From an uncultured bacterium (GTDB lineage Bacteria; Verrucomicrobiota; Kiritimatiellia; RFP12; UBA1067), in the NCBI GenBank assembly GCA_902800055.1, contig CADCCW010000006.1, forward strand, positions 1-64,000: a DNA stretch of 64,000 nt, given 5' to 3'. The translations under genes and the position numbers were made by a program. Of this stretch, positions 30,571 to 38,472 are shown one piece after another (the stretch's first letter is position 1; every line of letters starts with the position of its first letter). Below the pieces are notes generated by a model. The model was not told the DNA's origin. It was given only the letters and a program-made list of their open reading frames with translations, and made no database searches.

Positions 30571-31530
30571 TCAAGTTCTCCGCACCACACCTATACAAAA
30601 GAACACAGCATCACCAATCACTTTCGGCATCAACAGCAATAGTATCAATACCTTACGCTTAACATTTGCCTTCTGGCAAAGGTACTTAGCAGCATTCAGA
30701 CGGTCTCTAAAAGAATTGTCGCTAAACAATCTCAACCACATCTCATTATCGATCCTCCGTTCCTCAAACAGCCTTTTCAACCTTGCGTATTCATCTTCCC
30801 CAATAGCACGCCTAACCTTCTCCAAGTCACGCATAGTCTGGCAAAGTGATGATAATTTGTAGTCCTTGTATACCTTTATCTGTTTCTTACGATAGTCTCT
30901 CATCCCAGACGAAACACCGACTCCTATTCTATACTTTAAAAGATTCTCGCGGATATTCTGACGCGCCGAAAATATCAACGCTCGATTACCAAACACTTCA
31001 TCTTCTACAGCCCCGGCCTCACTAATGGGGCCAAAGTATTCCCATATCTTCTTTGAATATGCCGCAACGGCCCCGAGCGTCCCTTCTGTGAAATAGAACT
31101 CCCCAAGCTCGCCAACTTCTTTCCCCATATGATTAATCTTGACTGCTCCATGATAAAGCGCCAATGCGGTCCGGCCATTCCTCTCCCACTCTTCTACTAT
31201 GCGTGAAACACGTTGCGGCAAGCTAATATCATCTCCTCCCAATGCGACAATCAGCTCCCCATTTGCCAACCCACATATCACTTGCCAATGCTGCGCAATT
31301 CCCAGATTACACCTGTTCCGATTAAATACAACTTTATGTTCTCCGCCTCTGCTTCTATACGCATCCACCTCAGTTCTAATTATTTCAGCTGTCGAGTCAG
31401 TGGAACAGTCGTCAGATATAATTATCTCAAGAGGATTATACGTCTGCATCAAGGCACTCTGAATGGTGTCACGGACGTATCGCTCCTGATTATAGGTCGC
31501 GACAATCAATGAAACTAACGGCTTATCCAT
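30571..31530 (-). CDS. Family 2 glycosyltransferase
   Basis: A 319-residue GT-A enzyme: MDKPLVSLIVATYNQERYVRDTIQSAL, LEIIISDDCSTDSTAEII, and GELIVALGGDDISLPQRVSRI, where the DxD site reads GGDDIS. GAVEDEVFGNRALIF is the ED region. The C-terminus ends with a hydrophobic stretch (KVLILLLLMPKVIGDAVFFCIGVV) that may touch the membrane. From here to about 52 kb the base composition is visibly lower in GC than before 30 kb, so this may be the edge of a transferred block. The start at 31530 gives the usual GT2 N-terminus. Confidence 0.87.
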   Translation of the reverse strand: MDKPLVSLIVATYNQERYVRDTIQSALMQTYNPLEIIISDDCSTDSTAEIIRTEVDAYRSRGGEHKVVFNRNRCNLGIAQHWQVICGLANGELIVALGGDDISLPQRVSRIVEEWERNGRTALALYHGAVKINHMGKEVGELGEFYFTEGTLGAVAAYSKKIWEYFGPISEAGAVEDEVFGNRALIFSARQNIRENLLKYRIGVGVSSGMRDYRKKQIKVYKDYKLSSLCQTMRDLEKVRRAIGEDEYARLKRLFEERRIDNEMWLRLFSDNSFRDRLNAAKYLCQKANVKRKVLILLLLMPKVIGDAVFFCIGVVRRT

Positions 31531-31555
31531 CTCCACCTTTCTTGAAGGATATCCT

Positions 31556-32644
31556 TCACCGTTTGCCAAACTCATTCACAACACGAATCACCTCACTAAC
31601 CTCGTCGTCGGTCAATACTGGCGAAATCGGAATGCTCAAAATCTCACGGTGTATCCGCTCGGTGACAGGATAGCTTCGGTCGTTCCATTCCGCATAGCAC
31701 GGCTGCTTGTGCGGCGGTATGGGATAGTGAATCACGGTTTGGACGCCATTGTCGGCCAGATACTGCTGCAACTCGTCTCGCATTGAACAAGTCACCGCAA
31801 AGACATGCCACACGGACGACGAAGACATTGCCGGCAAGGAGACCAGCGGATTCTTGATTTCAGCGCAATAGCGCGCGGCAATTTCGCGCCGTCGCGCATT
31901 GTCGGCGTCAAGCCGCGGCAACTTGACACCCAGCCACGCCGCCTGGATCTCGTCCAGTCGTGAATTGGTGCCGCAATACGGAAAGTGGTACTTTATATCG
32001 CTGCCATAGTTGCGCAGCGCCCGCACTTTCTCGGCAAGTCCGGCGTCATTCGTCGTCACCGCGCCACCGTCGCCAAGGCATCCAAGGTTCTTGCCGGGGT
32101 AGAAAGAGAACCCACTCGCATCGCCGAGATTTCCGGTTCGCCGCCCATCGAACATCGCCCCGTGCGCCTGAGCGGAGTCCTCGATTACCTTTAGCCCGTG
32201 CTTCTTTGCGATCTCCCACACCTTCGTCATGTCCATTGCGCGGCCATAAAGATGGACGACCATGATCGCCTTGGTGCGCGGCGTGACCGCCGGCTCTATC
32301 AGGTCATCGTCAATGAGCCGCGTTTCCCACTTCGGCTCCACCAGAACCGGCGTGCAGCCATTGTCGCTGACGGCCAGGATGGAGGCAATGTACGTATTGG
32401 CAGGAACGATTATCTCATCTCCCGGACCAAAGCCATACGCCCTGATTATCAGTTTCAATGCTTCCAGCCCATTGGCACAGCCAATGCAGTGCTTTACGCC
32501 GCAGTACGCGGCAAAGCCGGCCTCAAACCGCTCGATCTCCTTGCCGAGCAGATACCAGCCGGAGTCCAGCACTCGCTTAGTCGCCGCGTCCAATTCGCCG
32601 CGGAAGCGCTCGTTGATTTTACGAAGATCTAGAAACTTTATCAT
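31556..32644 (-). CDS. PLP-dependent sugar aminotransferase (DegT/DnrJ/EryC1; FdtB/QdtB-like)
   Basis: The 362-residue enzyme would place an amino group on a keto-sugar nucleotide, using glutamate as donor. [38 protein letters not shown] at the start, the cofactor-contacting EDSAQAHGA, and [20 protein letters not shown] (about residues 180-199, with the PLP Lys in PGKNLG) are diagnostic. [12 protein letters not shown] near the end is typical of FdtB/QdtB-like members that form a 3-amino-3,6-dideoxyhexose. The FdtA-like ketoisomerase at 34269 makes that reading stronger. It would supply the amino sugar for the acyl/formyltransferases between them. Confidence 0.9.
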   Translation of the reverse strand: MIKFLDLRKINERFRGELDAATKRVLDSGWYLLGKEIERFEAGFAAYCGVKHCIGCANGLEALKLIIRAYGFGPGDEIIVPANTYIASILAVSDNGCTPVLVEPKWETRLIDDDLIEPAVTPRTKAIMVVHLYGRAMDMTKVWEIAKKHGLKVIEDSAQAHGAMFDGRRTGNLGDASGFSFYPGKNLGCLGDGGAVTTNDAGLAEKVRALRNYGSDIKYHFPYCGTNSRLDEIQAAWLGVKLPRLDADNARRREIAARYCAEIKNPLVSLPAMSSSSVWHVFAVTCSMRDELQQYLADNGVQTVIHYPIPPHKQPCYAEWNDRSYPVTERIHREILSIPISPVLTDDEVSEVIRVVNEFGKR

Positions 32645-32656
32645 GACACCTTCCTG

Positions 32657-33616
32657 TCATATTGTCGAATTACCACTATCATTGACACTAAGTTCATAGA
32701 AATCATATGCGACGCCTCTACCTCCAAACATTTCCTTCTGACGCACTAGCCCTTCATTCAAGAAAAGGCCATTATTCTCTGTACAGATCCCAAAATCAAA
32801 ATACCGTTTCCTCGCAGAATATTCATGGATTAAATAATCCATTACCAAGTCCAAGGCACCACAACATCTCCCTTCTTCTGAATTTGCAATGTACTGTGTA
32901 TGGACGACACTAGGCGTTTCGAAAATTAATACTCCTGCCAGCATGGCATCACCCTTATACGCACAAAATAATTTTATGGCATCTGGGAAATTCGATGCCA
33001 AGAGCCGCAGTTCTTCCGCAGAATGTGTGGGTTTTGTATTGTGATACGACATCAACACATCCGTAAGAAGATTAACATAGCTAACATAGTCATTTGACTC
33101 ACGGACAACAATTCCTTCTTTGCGAGCCTTCTTTGCGTATCTAGACCTTACAGTCGAAAACGGTATAGGATCAAGAAGGTCAATAGCTATCGAAATGTCT
33201 CGCCGAACCAAATTAGCTCCATTTCGGAACAATGCATACAAGTCTTCGTCTGAAGGATACGAATAATAGATTGAAGGGATTCTCTTGTATATCAGCCTTT
33301 GGACTCCATTATACTTTAAATATTGTTTTAGTGCACAAAAAACATCCAACATTCTACTCGCTGTCATTTCTCTATCAATGATTATGCCCCCGTATGTAAG
33401 CCCGCCATGCGATCGCACCTCGTCTCCATGCCTTGAAGCAGGCATTAAGGCCACAAGCTTGTCTCCATCATAAAACAGTAGAGAGAAGTCTTCAAATCTA
33501 TCTTTGTGGTACTCAACATAACGGCGCATAAGCATAAATGTACCGTTGCGTGAGTTTGCAATAAAACCATCCCACTCCTGGGATTTATTTTCAGAATATT
33601 TTACAACGTCAATCAT
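32657..33616 (-). CDS. FemAB/GNAT-like acyltransferase
   Basis: A 319-residue protein of the GNAT-fold 'acetyltransferase 6' type: EWDGFIANSRNGTFMLMRRYVEYHKDRFEDFSLLFYDGDKLVALMPAS, then LRLLASNFPDAIKLFCAYKGDAMLAGVLIF and YFDFGICTENNGLFLNEGLVRQKEMFGGRGV. FemAB-like proteins transfer aminoacyl or acyl groups; those in polysaccharide clusters usually acylate an amino sugar. No transmembrane segment is visible. It lies 12 bp before the aminotransferase start and 2 bp after the formyltransferase stop, so it is cotranscribed. A substrate of 3-amino-dideoxyhexose is inference. Confidence 0.75.
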   Translation of the reverse strand: MIDVVKYSENKSQEWDGFIANSRNGTFMLMRRYVEYHKDRFEDFSLLFYDGDKLVALMPASRHGDEVRSHGGLTYGGIIIDREMTASRMLDVFCALKQYLKYNGVQRLIYKRIPSIYYSYPSDEDLYALFRNGANLVRRDISIAIDLLDPIPFSTVRSRYAKKARKEGIVVRESNDYVSYVNLLTDVLMSYHNTKPTHSAEELRLLASNFPDAIKLFCAYKGDAMLAGVLIFETPSVVHTQYIANSEEGRCCGALDLVMDYLIHEYSARKRYFDFGICTENNGLFLNEGLVRQKEMFGGRGVAYDFYELSVNDSGNSTI

Positions 33617-33618
33617 AA

Positions 33619-34272
33619 CTACACACCCATTCTTATCTTAGTCCAGAATGCCTCATCGAACAGAGAAATGTCAAATTTACACTTTGGATTGAAGATGAAT
33701 TCATTAGCTTGGGACATATCTTCTTGATGATCGTTCATGAATACATTCAAAAGGGATAAACAGACCGCCCTAAATGTTTTATCATACATAGCACTTACCG
33801 GTAGCGTCCAATCTGATGAGAAAGCAACTTGTTGCAAGATTTTACCTGCGTCAACCCTCTCAATTACATTATGGCATGTCGCTCCTAAAAACATTGCATT
33901 ATCGGCTTTTGCACAATCAACCGTCTTCATCCCAATCATCCCTGAATACGCTGGAAGCAGCGAAGGATGAACATTGATAAATCTAGCATTTGTAGAGTCC
34001 AATACATCTTGCCCAATTATTTTATTGAAATTTGTAATTATGAAATCACACGTGTGCTGCCCAATGGCATCTATCAACAAGCCGCCTTTTTGTCTAGAGT
34101 AACTAACCTGTTTTGACGGGATACCCTTCACCTGAGCAAAATCAAGAGCTCCGCATTCTCGGTCTCCGATAACACTCACAATCTTAAAAGGCAAATTCAA
34201 AACTTCTATTGCATAGTAGAAGAATCTGAGGGGTCCTCCCCCTCCTGAAACCAGAAAACAGAACTTTTTCAT
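33619..34272 (-). CDS. Sugar N-formyltransferase (PurN-like fold)
   Basis: A 217-residue formyltransferase-fold protein. KKFCFLVSGGGGPLRFFYYAIEVLNLPFKIVSVIGDRECGAL opens the fold. FIITNFNKIIGQDVLDSTNARFINVHPSLLPAYSGMIGM contains the Asn-x-His-x-Ser-x-Leu-Pro motif, and ATCHNVIERVDAGKILQQV holds the catalytic Asp. Such enzymes use N10-formyl-tetrahydrofolate to formylate an amino sugar nucleotide. Neighbouring FdtA-like and FdtB-like genes suggest dTDP-3-amino-3,6-dideoxyhexose as substrate. The start at 34272 overlaps the FdtA-like stop as ATGA; Met codons before it are not needed. Confidence 0.83.
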   Translation of the reverse strand: MKKFCFLVSGGGGPLRFFYYAIEVLNLPFKIVSVIGDRECGALDFAQVKGIPSKQVSYSRQKGGLLIDAIGQHTCDFIITNFNKIIGQDVLDSTNARFINVHPSLLPAYSGMIGMKTVDCAKADNAMFLGATCHNVIERVDAGKILQQVAFSSDWTLPVSAMYDKTFRAVCLSLLNVFMNDHQEDMSQANEFIFNPKCKFDISLFDEAFWTKIRMGV

Positions 34273-34682
34273 TTGCATAGTCTCCAAAACTCAGAATAGT
34301 CTCTTATATAATCCTTTTCATCGTAATGCTCACTTGCGAGCACAAGCAATACTGCATCCTTTGAAAATTCCTTCATTTCTCGCCAAACAAGGCCCTCAAT
34401 CAACAATCCACGATCTGGCCAATCGAGACGATATTGGGCCTTGGTGCCGTCAGGCATCTCACATTCAATTGTACATGCGCCAGAAACACAAATGAGGATT
34501 TGTTTAAGGTCTTTATGCGCATGTTTCCCTCGTACAGTCCCAGGGGTCGTGTCGTAAATATAGTACACCCTTTTAACATCAAATGGCACATACTCCGTTA
34601 AGGACTCCATGGCGATCAACTGCCCTCTTTCGTCTCCATGCGGAGTGAATTGTATTTCCATTACTCGTGCATTAATCGACAT
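34269..34682 (-). CDS. dTDP-sugar 3,4-ketoisomerase (FdtA/QdtA-like cupin)
   Basis: A 137-residue cupin. FTPHGDERGQLIAMES, VKRVYYIYDTTPGTVRGKHAHKDLKQILICVSGACTIE and DRGLLIEGLVWREMKEFS are the FdtA/QdtA (WxcM-C-terminal-like) signature; the His pair of GKHAHKD acts in isomerisation. It converts dTDP-4-keto-6-deoxyglucose to the 3-keto form for the aminotransferase. No rmlA/rmlB genes are in the window, so the dTDP-sugar must be made elsewhere. The start at 34682 has a GGGAGG site. Confidence 0.9.
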   Translation of the reverse strand: MSINARVMEIQFTPHGDERGQLIAMESLTEYVPFDVKRVYYIYDTTPGTVRGKHAHKDLKQILICVSGACTIECEMPDGTKAQYRLDWPDRGLLIEGLVWREMKEFSKDAVLLVLASEHYDEKDYIRDYSEFWRLCK

Positions 34683-34698
34683 TAGGCCTCCCTCTTCA

Positions 34699-35238
34699 TT
34701 AAGTTGATTTGTTGTTCAAGATATTTCGTTCTCCAGCAACCTTAGCTGGGTTCCCTACTACCACTACCCATTTAGGGGCATCTTTTGCCACTACCGCACA
34801 TGCTCCTACGACGGCGCCATCGCCAACATTCACACCAGGAAGAACCGTCGCCTTGGCCGCAATCCAGACATTGTCCCCTACCTTAATCGGCTTGGTTAAA
34901 AGCTTCATTACGGGGGATGTTATATCATGCGACGCAGTACAGAGATATGCGTCTTGAGAAACGACTACCTGACTTCCGATAGACACCTTGTCCTTGCAGT
35001 AGATATCAACTCGCGGGCCAATACACACAAAGTCACCGCACTCGAAATTCCATGGAGCGTAAAACTTTGCTCCGCGGCAGATTAAGCATCGCTTTCCAAT
35101 TTTCGCGCCGAACAATCGAAGCATCATTATTCGAAGCATATTCGGAAACACCCACAACACTTTCTCGACCGCCCGCCAGAAAACGAGCCTTAGAAAATGC
35201 GGTTTCGCTTCCGAATACTCTCCCAAATTCATTTCCAT
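34699..35238 (-). CDS. WcaF-like hexapeptide acetyltransferase
   Basis: A 179-residue left-handed beta-helix acetyltransferase. AKIGKRCLICRGAKFYAPWNFECGDFVCIGPRVDIYCKDKVSIGSQVVVSQDAYLCTASHDI and IKVGDNVWIAAKATVLPGVNVGDGAVVGACAVV are hexapeptide coils; the His of ASHD is the catalytic base in this family. It probably O-acetylates a sugar of the polysaccharide. Two starts are possible: 35238, with a GGGGAAAA site 8 bases away, and 35232, which overlaps the upstream GT stop as ATGA. I give the first. Confidence 0.88.
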   Translation of the reverse strand: MEMNLGEYSEAKPHFLRLVFWRAVEKVLWVFPNMLRIMMLRLFGAKIGKRCLICRGAKFYAPWNFECGDFVCIGPRVDIYCKDKVSIGSQVVVSQDAYLCTASHDITSPVMKLLTKPIKVGDNVWIAAKATVLPGVNVGDGAVVGACAVVAKDAPKWVVVVGNPAKVAGERNILNNKST

Positions 35239-36419
35239 GTTGTTTTCCCCTTCAATATGGCCTCATACCCTTTCACCATCGCCTTAACAACGGCATTCCA
35301 AGTGTACTTCTCCTCCACAAGCGCACGCCCGCGCGCGCCCATCTCGCGACGTTGCACGTCGTCAAGAGACATCGCCTCCTTCAAAGCGACAGTCAAGGAT
35401 TCGACACTGACATCAACCCACCATCCACAGCCACGCTCATTCAGTTCTTGCCACGGAGTGCCTTTGGTGGTAATGACCGGCACGCCCGCCCAAAGCGCCT
35501 CAGCCACAACTATGCCGAAGTTCTCGCTGTATGTCGGAAGAACAAATATGTCAGCACGGGCATAAGCCTGCCACTTCTTCTCGTCATTTAATGCCCCAGT
35601 GAAAATGAACTGGTCTTCCAATCCCAATTCCTTCACCTTTGCCTTGACCTTCGCCTCATATTCCCGCTCCGTCTCGCCACTCACCGTATAAACCAATTCA
35701 CATTCCCATCCACTAACGACTAACGACTCGGCACTCGCTTGCGCTCGGCTTGGCTCGCTTGAATCGCGAGCCACCGACAAGCGGCGGTTACGACGACTAT
35801 CGACTAGCCTCCCCCACGCCTCGACAAGTTCTATCACACCCTTCTTCGGATGCATCCGACTCACAAACAATACCCGTCTTATACCCTCGTCCGTTCCCCG
35901 TCCCCCGTTCCCCGTTCCCCATTCCTTAGGCACATTTACTCCATTCGGGCTGACAATCACCAGATTCTTGAACCCTAACCTCCTAAATTGCTCCGCCTCG
36001 CTCGCTGCCGTCGCATGAAGTGCCGCGGCACATTTAAGATCGTGATCCTGATACAAGAGCCTCGCTATCTTCTTCTTAAGCCACTTCTGCTCCAAGCTCC
36101 ACGGCTCCAACATCCCTCGCGGCGCAATCACATACGGAATCCTCCGACGGCGGCAAATCGCCGCACACCGATGCAATGCAGGGCTCCAAATGCAATGCAG
36201 ATGAACGATGTCCGGCCTGATCCGTTCAACCACTGCTTCAAAAGATTCCCCGTTGATAAAATGCGTCACGCCATTGATCCATGGCTCATCTCCCTTGTTC
36301 AAAGTCATTAGCCACGTCTTAACACCCGCCGCATTCAGTCCAGCAACAAGCCCTTGCACCGACCGCGACGGCCCGCCACTCTCTCGCGAAAGACCAGGCA
36401 TGACATGTAGAATTTTCAT
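35229..36419 (-). CDS. Family 4 glycosyltransferase with repeat insertions
   Basis: A 396-residue GT-B enzyme: MKILHVMPGLSRESGGPSRSVQGL, DIVHLHCIWSPALHRCAAICRRR, RRVLFVSRMHPKKGVIELVEAWG, and ADIFVLPTYSENFGIVVAEALWAG with the E-x7-E motif. Two stretches do not fit a normal GT4. KEWGTGNGGRGTDEGI comes from heptamers at 35893-35925. VDSRRNRRLSVARDSSEPSRAQASAES, between about residues 215 and 245, is encoded by a roughly 100-bp insert bounded by CTAACGA repeats (35713-35726) and CGACTA repeats (35791-35804). Both keep the frame and probably form surface loops. Confidence 0.86.
   Translation of the reverse strand: MKILHVMPGLSRESGGPSRSVQGLVAGLNAAGVKTWLMTLNKGDEPWINGVTHFINGESFEAVVERIRPDIVHLHCIWSPALHRCAAICRRRRIPYVIAPRGMLEPWSLEQKWLKKKIARLLYQDHDLKCAAALHATAASEAEQFRRLGFKNLVIVSPNGVNVPKEWGTGNGGRGTDEGIRRVLFVSRMHPKKGVIELVEAWGRLVDSRRNRRLSVARDSSEPSRAQASAESLVVSGWECELVYTVSGETEREYEAKVKAKVKELGLEDQFIFTGALNDEKKWQAYARADIFVLPTYSENFGIVVAEALWAGVPVITTKGTPWQELNERGCGWWVDVSVESLTVALKEAMSLDDVQRREMGARGRALVEEKYTWNAVVKAMVKGYEAILKGKTTWK
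35713..35810. repeat. Roughly 100-bp insert bounded by 7-bp repeats inside a GT4 gene
   Basis: CTAACGA occurs twice at 35713-35726, and CGACTAT/CGACTAG pairs lie near 35791-35804. Between them the DNA is rich in CTCGCTTG and GAGCC words and does not code for a recognisable part of the enzyme. The frame is open through it. Confidence 0.55.
35893..35925. repeat. GTTCCCC heptamers inside a GT4 gene
   Basis: Units at 35893-35899, 35900-35906 (GTCCCCC), 35907-35913, 35914-35920 and a partial ATTCC to 35925. Third array of the same heptamer in the window, all in coding sequence. Confidence 0.85.
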
Positions 36420-36420
36420 C

Positions 36421-37599
36421 TCAGGTCAACAATTTTGTATAAAGATCGACCAGCTGATGCGCAACCGCTTCATGCGTGAAGCGTGTTCCCACAAACGCCT
36501 TAGCATGCTGTCCCATTGCGCTCGTAGCGGTCTTGTCAGTCAACACCTTCTCCGCCACATCTTGAACTGACGTAGGCTGTTCTAAATCAAACACATATCC
36601 CGTCTCGCCGTCCTTGATGATGTCGCATCCAATACCCACGCGCGTTCCCAACACCGGCAATCCTGCAAACATCGGCTCAAGAAAGTTATGGCCGAACGTT
36701 TCGGATCGGCTAGGCACAATCGCACAGTTGCAATGCGTCAGCAACCATGGCACTTCCTCACGGGCAATCTGTCCAGAGAGAAGCATCTGCTCATCAAGCC
36801 GCTCTTCACGAATCACCGCTACAGTCGCATCAATGACCTCCTGCGACCCCTTCCCGCAGAAAAGGACGCGTGCCTCTGGATGACGTTTCAAGATTGGCGC
36901 CAGTGCCTTAACAAGCCACACATGCATCTTGCCCGGACGGAAACCGGCAAGATAAACGAACTTAAACAGAGACTCATCTCGCAGCATCTGCAGCAAACGA
37001 GCATTACCACCAATGCCAGATGGCGGTTCGGCGTTCGGCACTCCAAATGGTTCGCACCCTAAAGGGATGACAGCCCCCCTCCCACTCCTAATCAGATGAT
37101 TACCACCAATGAAATGATCGGCTGCATACTTACACTGGAAAACGATCATCCTATAGTATAAACGATACAGAACACACTGAAACGCACTCATTGGGATTCT
37201 AAAAAATGAGTCGTTCCGATATGAATGGGTCGTTCCGACAAAAATCAGTCGTGCCTGAAGCATTTTGTCCATGCGCTTACGCGCCCGGACAAAATGCTTC
37301 GTCTGTCCCCAACCGCCTCCTGTATGAATCAATACCTTTTCGTAGGAGCGCGCGAGCTCCACACATCGCGCAACAAGGTTCTCAAACGACTGTTCGCAAA
37401 GAATGCTCGGTTCAGGCAGAACATCGCGGACAACACCCCATGCGCCAGGATTCGCCTCCCGTTCAACGGACGCAAAGTAAAATTCAATATCCGGAGGACA
37501 CGCCTTGTACAATTCGACACCAAGGAATGCCAGATGCCGATAGATGCCAGTACCATATGCCTGTCCGATGAAGACGGCAGCCTTAGATTTCTGTCGCAC
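36421..37599 (-). CDS. Family 4 glycosyltransferase
   Basis: A GT-B enzyme of about 392 residues: KAAVFIGQAYGTGIYRHLAFLGVELYKA at the start, LFKFVYLAGFRPGKMHVWLVKALAPIL as the first strand of the donor domain, and CAIVPSRSETFGHNFLEPMFAGLPVLGTRVG with the E-x7-E motif. DGETGYVFDLEQP is the usual closing motif. The GTG at 37599 has an AGGGG site 5 bases away and overlaps the end of the next GT by 17 bases. A longer frame to 37635 begins with poorly fitting residues, so it was not chosen. The gene is in the central block of the polysaccharide locus. Confidence 0.85.
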   Translation of the reverse strand: MRQKSKAAVFIGQAYGTGIYRHLAFLGVELYKACPPDIEFYFASVEREANPGAWGVVRDVLPEPSILCEQSFENLVARCVELARSYEKVLIHTGGGWGQTKHFVRARKRMDKMLQARLIFVGTTHSYRNDSFFRIPMSAFQCVLYRLYYRMIVFQCKYAADHFIGGNHLIRSGRGAVIPLGCEPFGVPNAEPPSGIGGNARLLQMLRDESLFKFVYLAGFRPGKMHVWLVKALAPILKRHPEARVLFCGKGSQEVIDATVAVIREERLDEQMLLSGQIAREEVPWLLTHCNCAIVPSRSETFGHNFLEPMFAGLPVLGTRVGIGCDIIKDGETGYVFDLEQPTSVQDVAEKVLTDKTATSAMGQHAKAFVGTRFTHEAVAHQLVDLYTKLLT

Positions 37600-38416
37600 G
37601 CATCCCCTTCCATTTAAAATTCCGCCACATAACAACGAGATGATCTACCAGCGACAGCGTCGCGAGTCGCGTGAACTTGGCACGCCAACCAGTTTGACCA
37701 CCATATCGTTGCTTCAAAACCCAGCCCTCTTCAAGAGCGCGACGCCGATTCGCCAACGCGCGCTCTGTCGCATGAGAATCCGCTCCGCTCATTTTCGACG
37801 CCTCGTGTTGGCGATATGCAAAAATGTTATGGCGCGTCCGACGGTATCTCGCCCCGCATTTGAAAAAGAATCTGTACCACAAGTCTGTATCCATCTTATA
37901 ATGCAACGTTTCGTCGAACCCTCCAGCCGCCGCCAACAACCGCGGCGTAAAGAACGAGCTTGGGCCACCCACAGACATCAATCCGCACCTAACTCGCGAC
38001 ACAGAAAAACGATGCGCACAAAAACACCGGTGTATCATTAAATTGGCATCTGTCCAGACGCTCGAGCCAGCGAACCACTCACAATCAGGATGTTTAGCGA
38101 TCTCATTCGCGATCGCCTTCAACGCGCCATGCGTCAATACATCATCAGCATTCAGCCAAGTCAAGAATCTACCGCGCGCATGAGCGAATCCCTTATTAAA
38201 AGCATTGCTTTGGCCGTCATCCTTTTCTGAACACCACCATGCAAGCCTGTCCTTATACCGCTTGATTATCTCAAGAGAGTTATCAGTAGATCCTCCATCA
38301 CATACAATCACTTCCACCTCATCCCCCATCCCTTGAGAGTAGGCAGATTCGATTGCCTCCGCGAGGAATCGTCCATAGTTGTAATTTGCAATGACAATAC
38401 TAAAGAGCGGCTCCAT
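37583..38416 (-). CDS. Family 2 glycosyltransferase
   Basis: A GT-A enzyme of 277 residues: FSIVIANYNYGRFLAEAIESAYSQ, VEVIVCDGGSTDNSLEII (about residues 33-50), and FLTWLNADDVLTHGALKAI as the metal site. ESKVDDGQ-like residues are present as SEKDDGQSNAFNKGFAHARG. The late GGFDETLHYKMDTDLWYRF is the acceptor-side motif. Overlaps the next GT by 17 bases. It resembles the 24445-25200 enzyme in general layout, so the two may add similar sugars. Confidence 0.86.
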   Translation of the reverse strand: MEPLFSIVIANYNYGRFLAEAIESAYSQGMGDEVEVIVCDGGSTDNSLEIIKRYKDRLAWWCSEKDDGQSNAFNKGFAHARGRFLTWLNADDVLTHGALKAIANEIAKHPDCEWFAGSSVWTDANLMIHRCFCAHRFSVSRVRCGLMSVGGPSSFFTPRLLAAAGGFDETLHYKMDTDLWYRFFFKCGARYRRTRHNIFAYRQHEASKMSGADSHATERALANRRRALEEGWVLKQRYGGQTGWRAKFTRLATLSLVDHLVVMWRNFKWKGMRATEI

Positions 38417-38472
38417 GAGCACCAACCTTACCAAATTGAGATATCATCCATAAATGCCCTTGACAGCAACCC

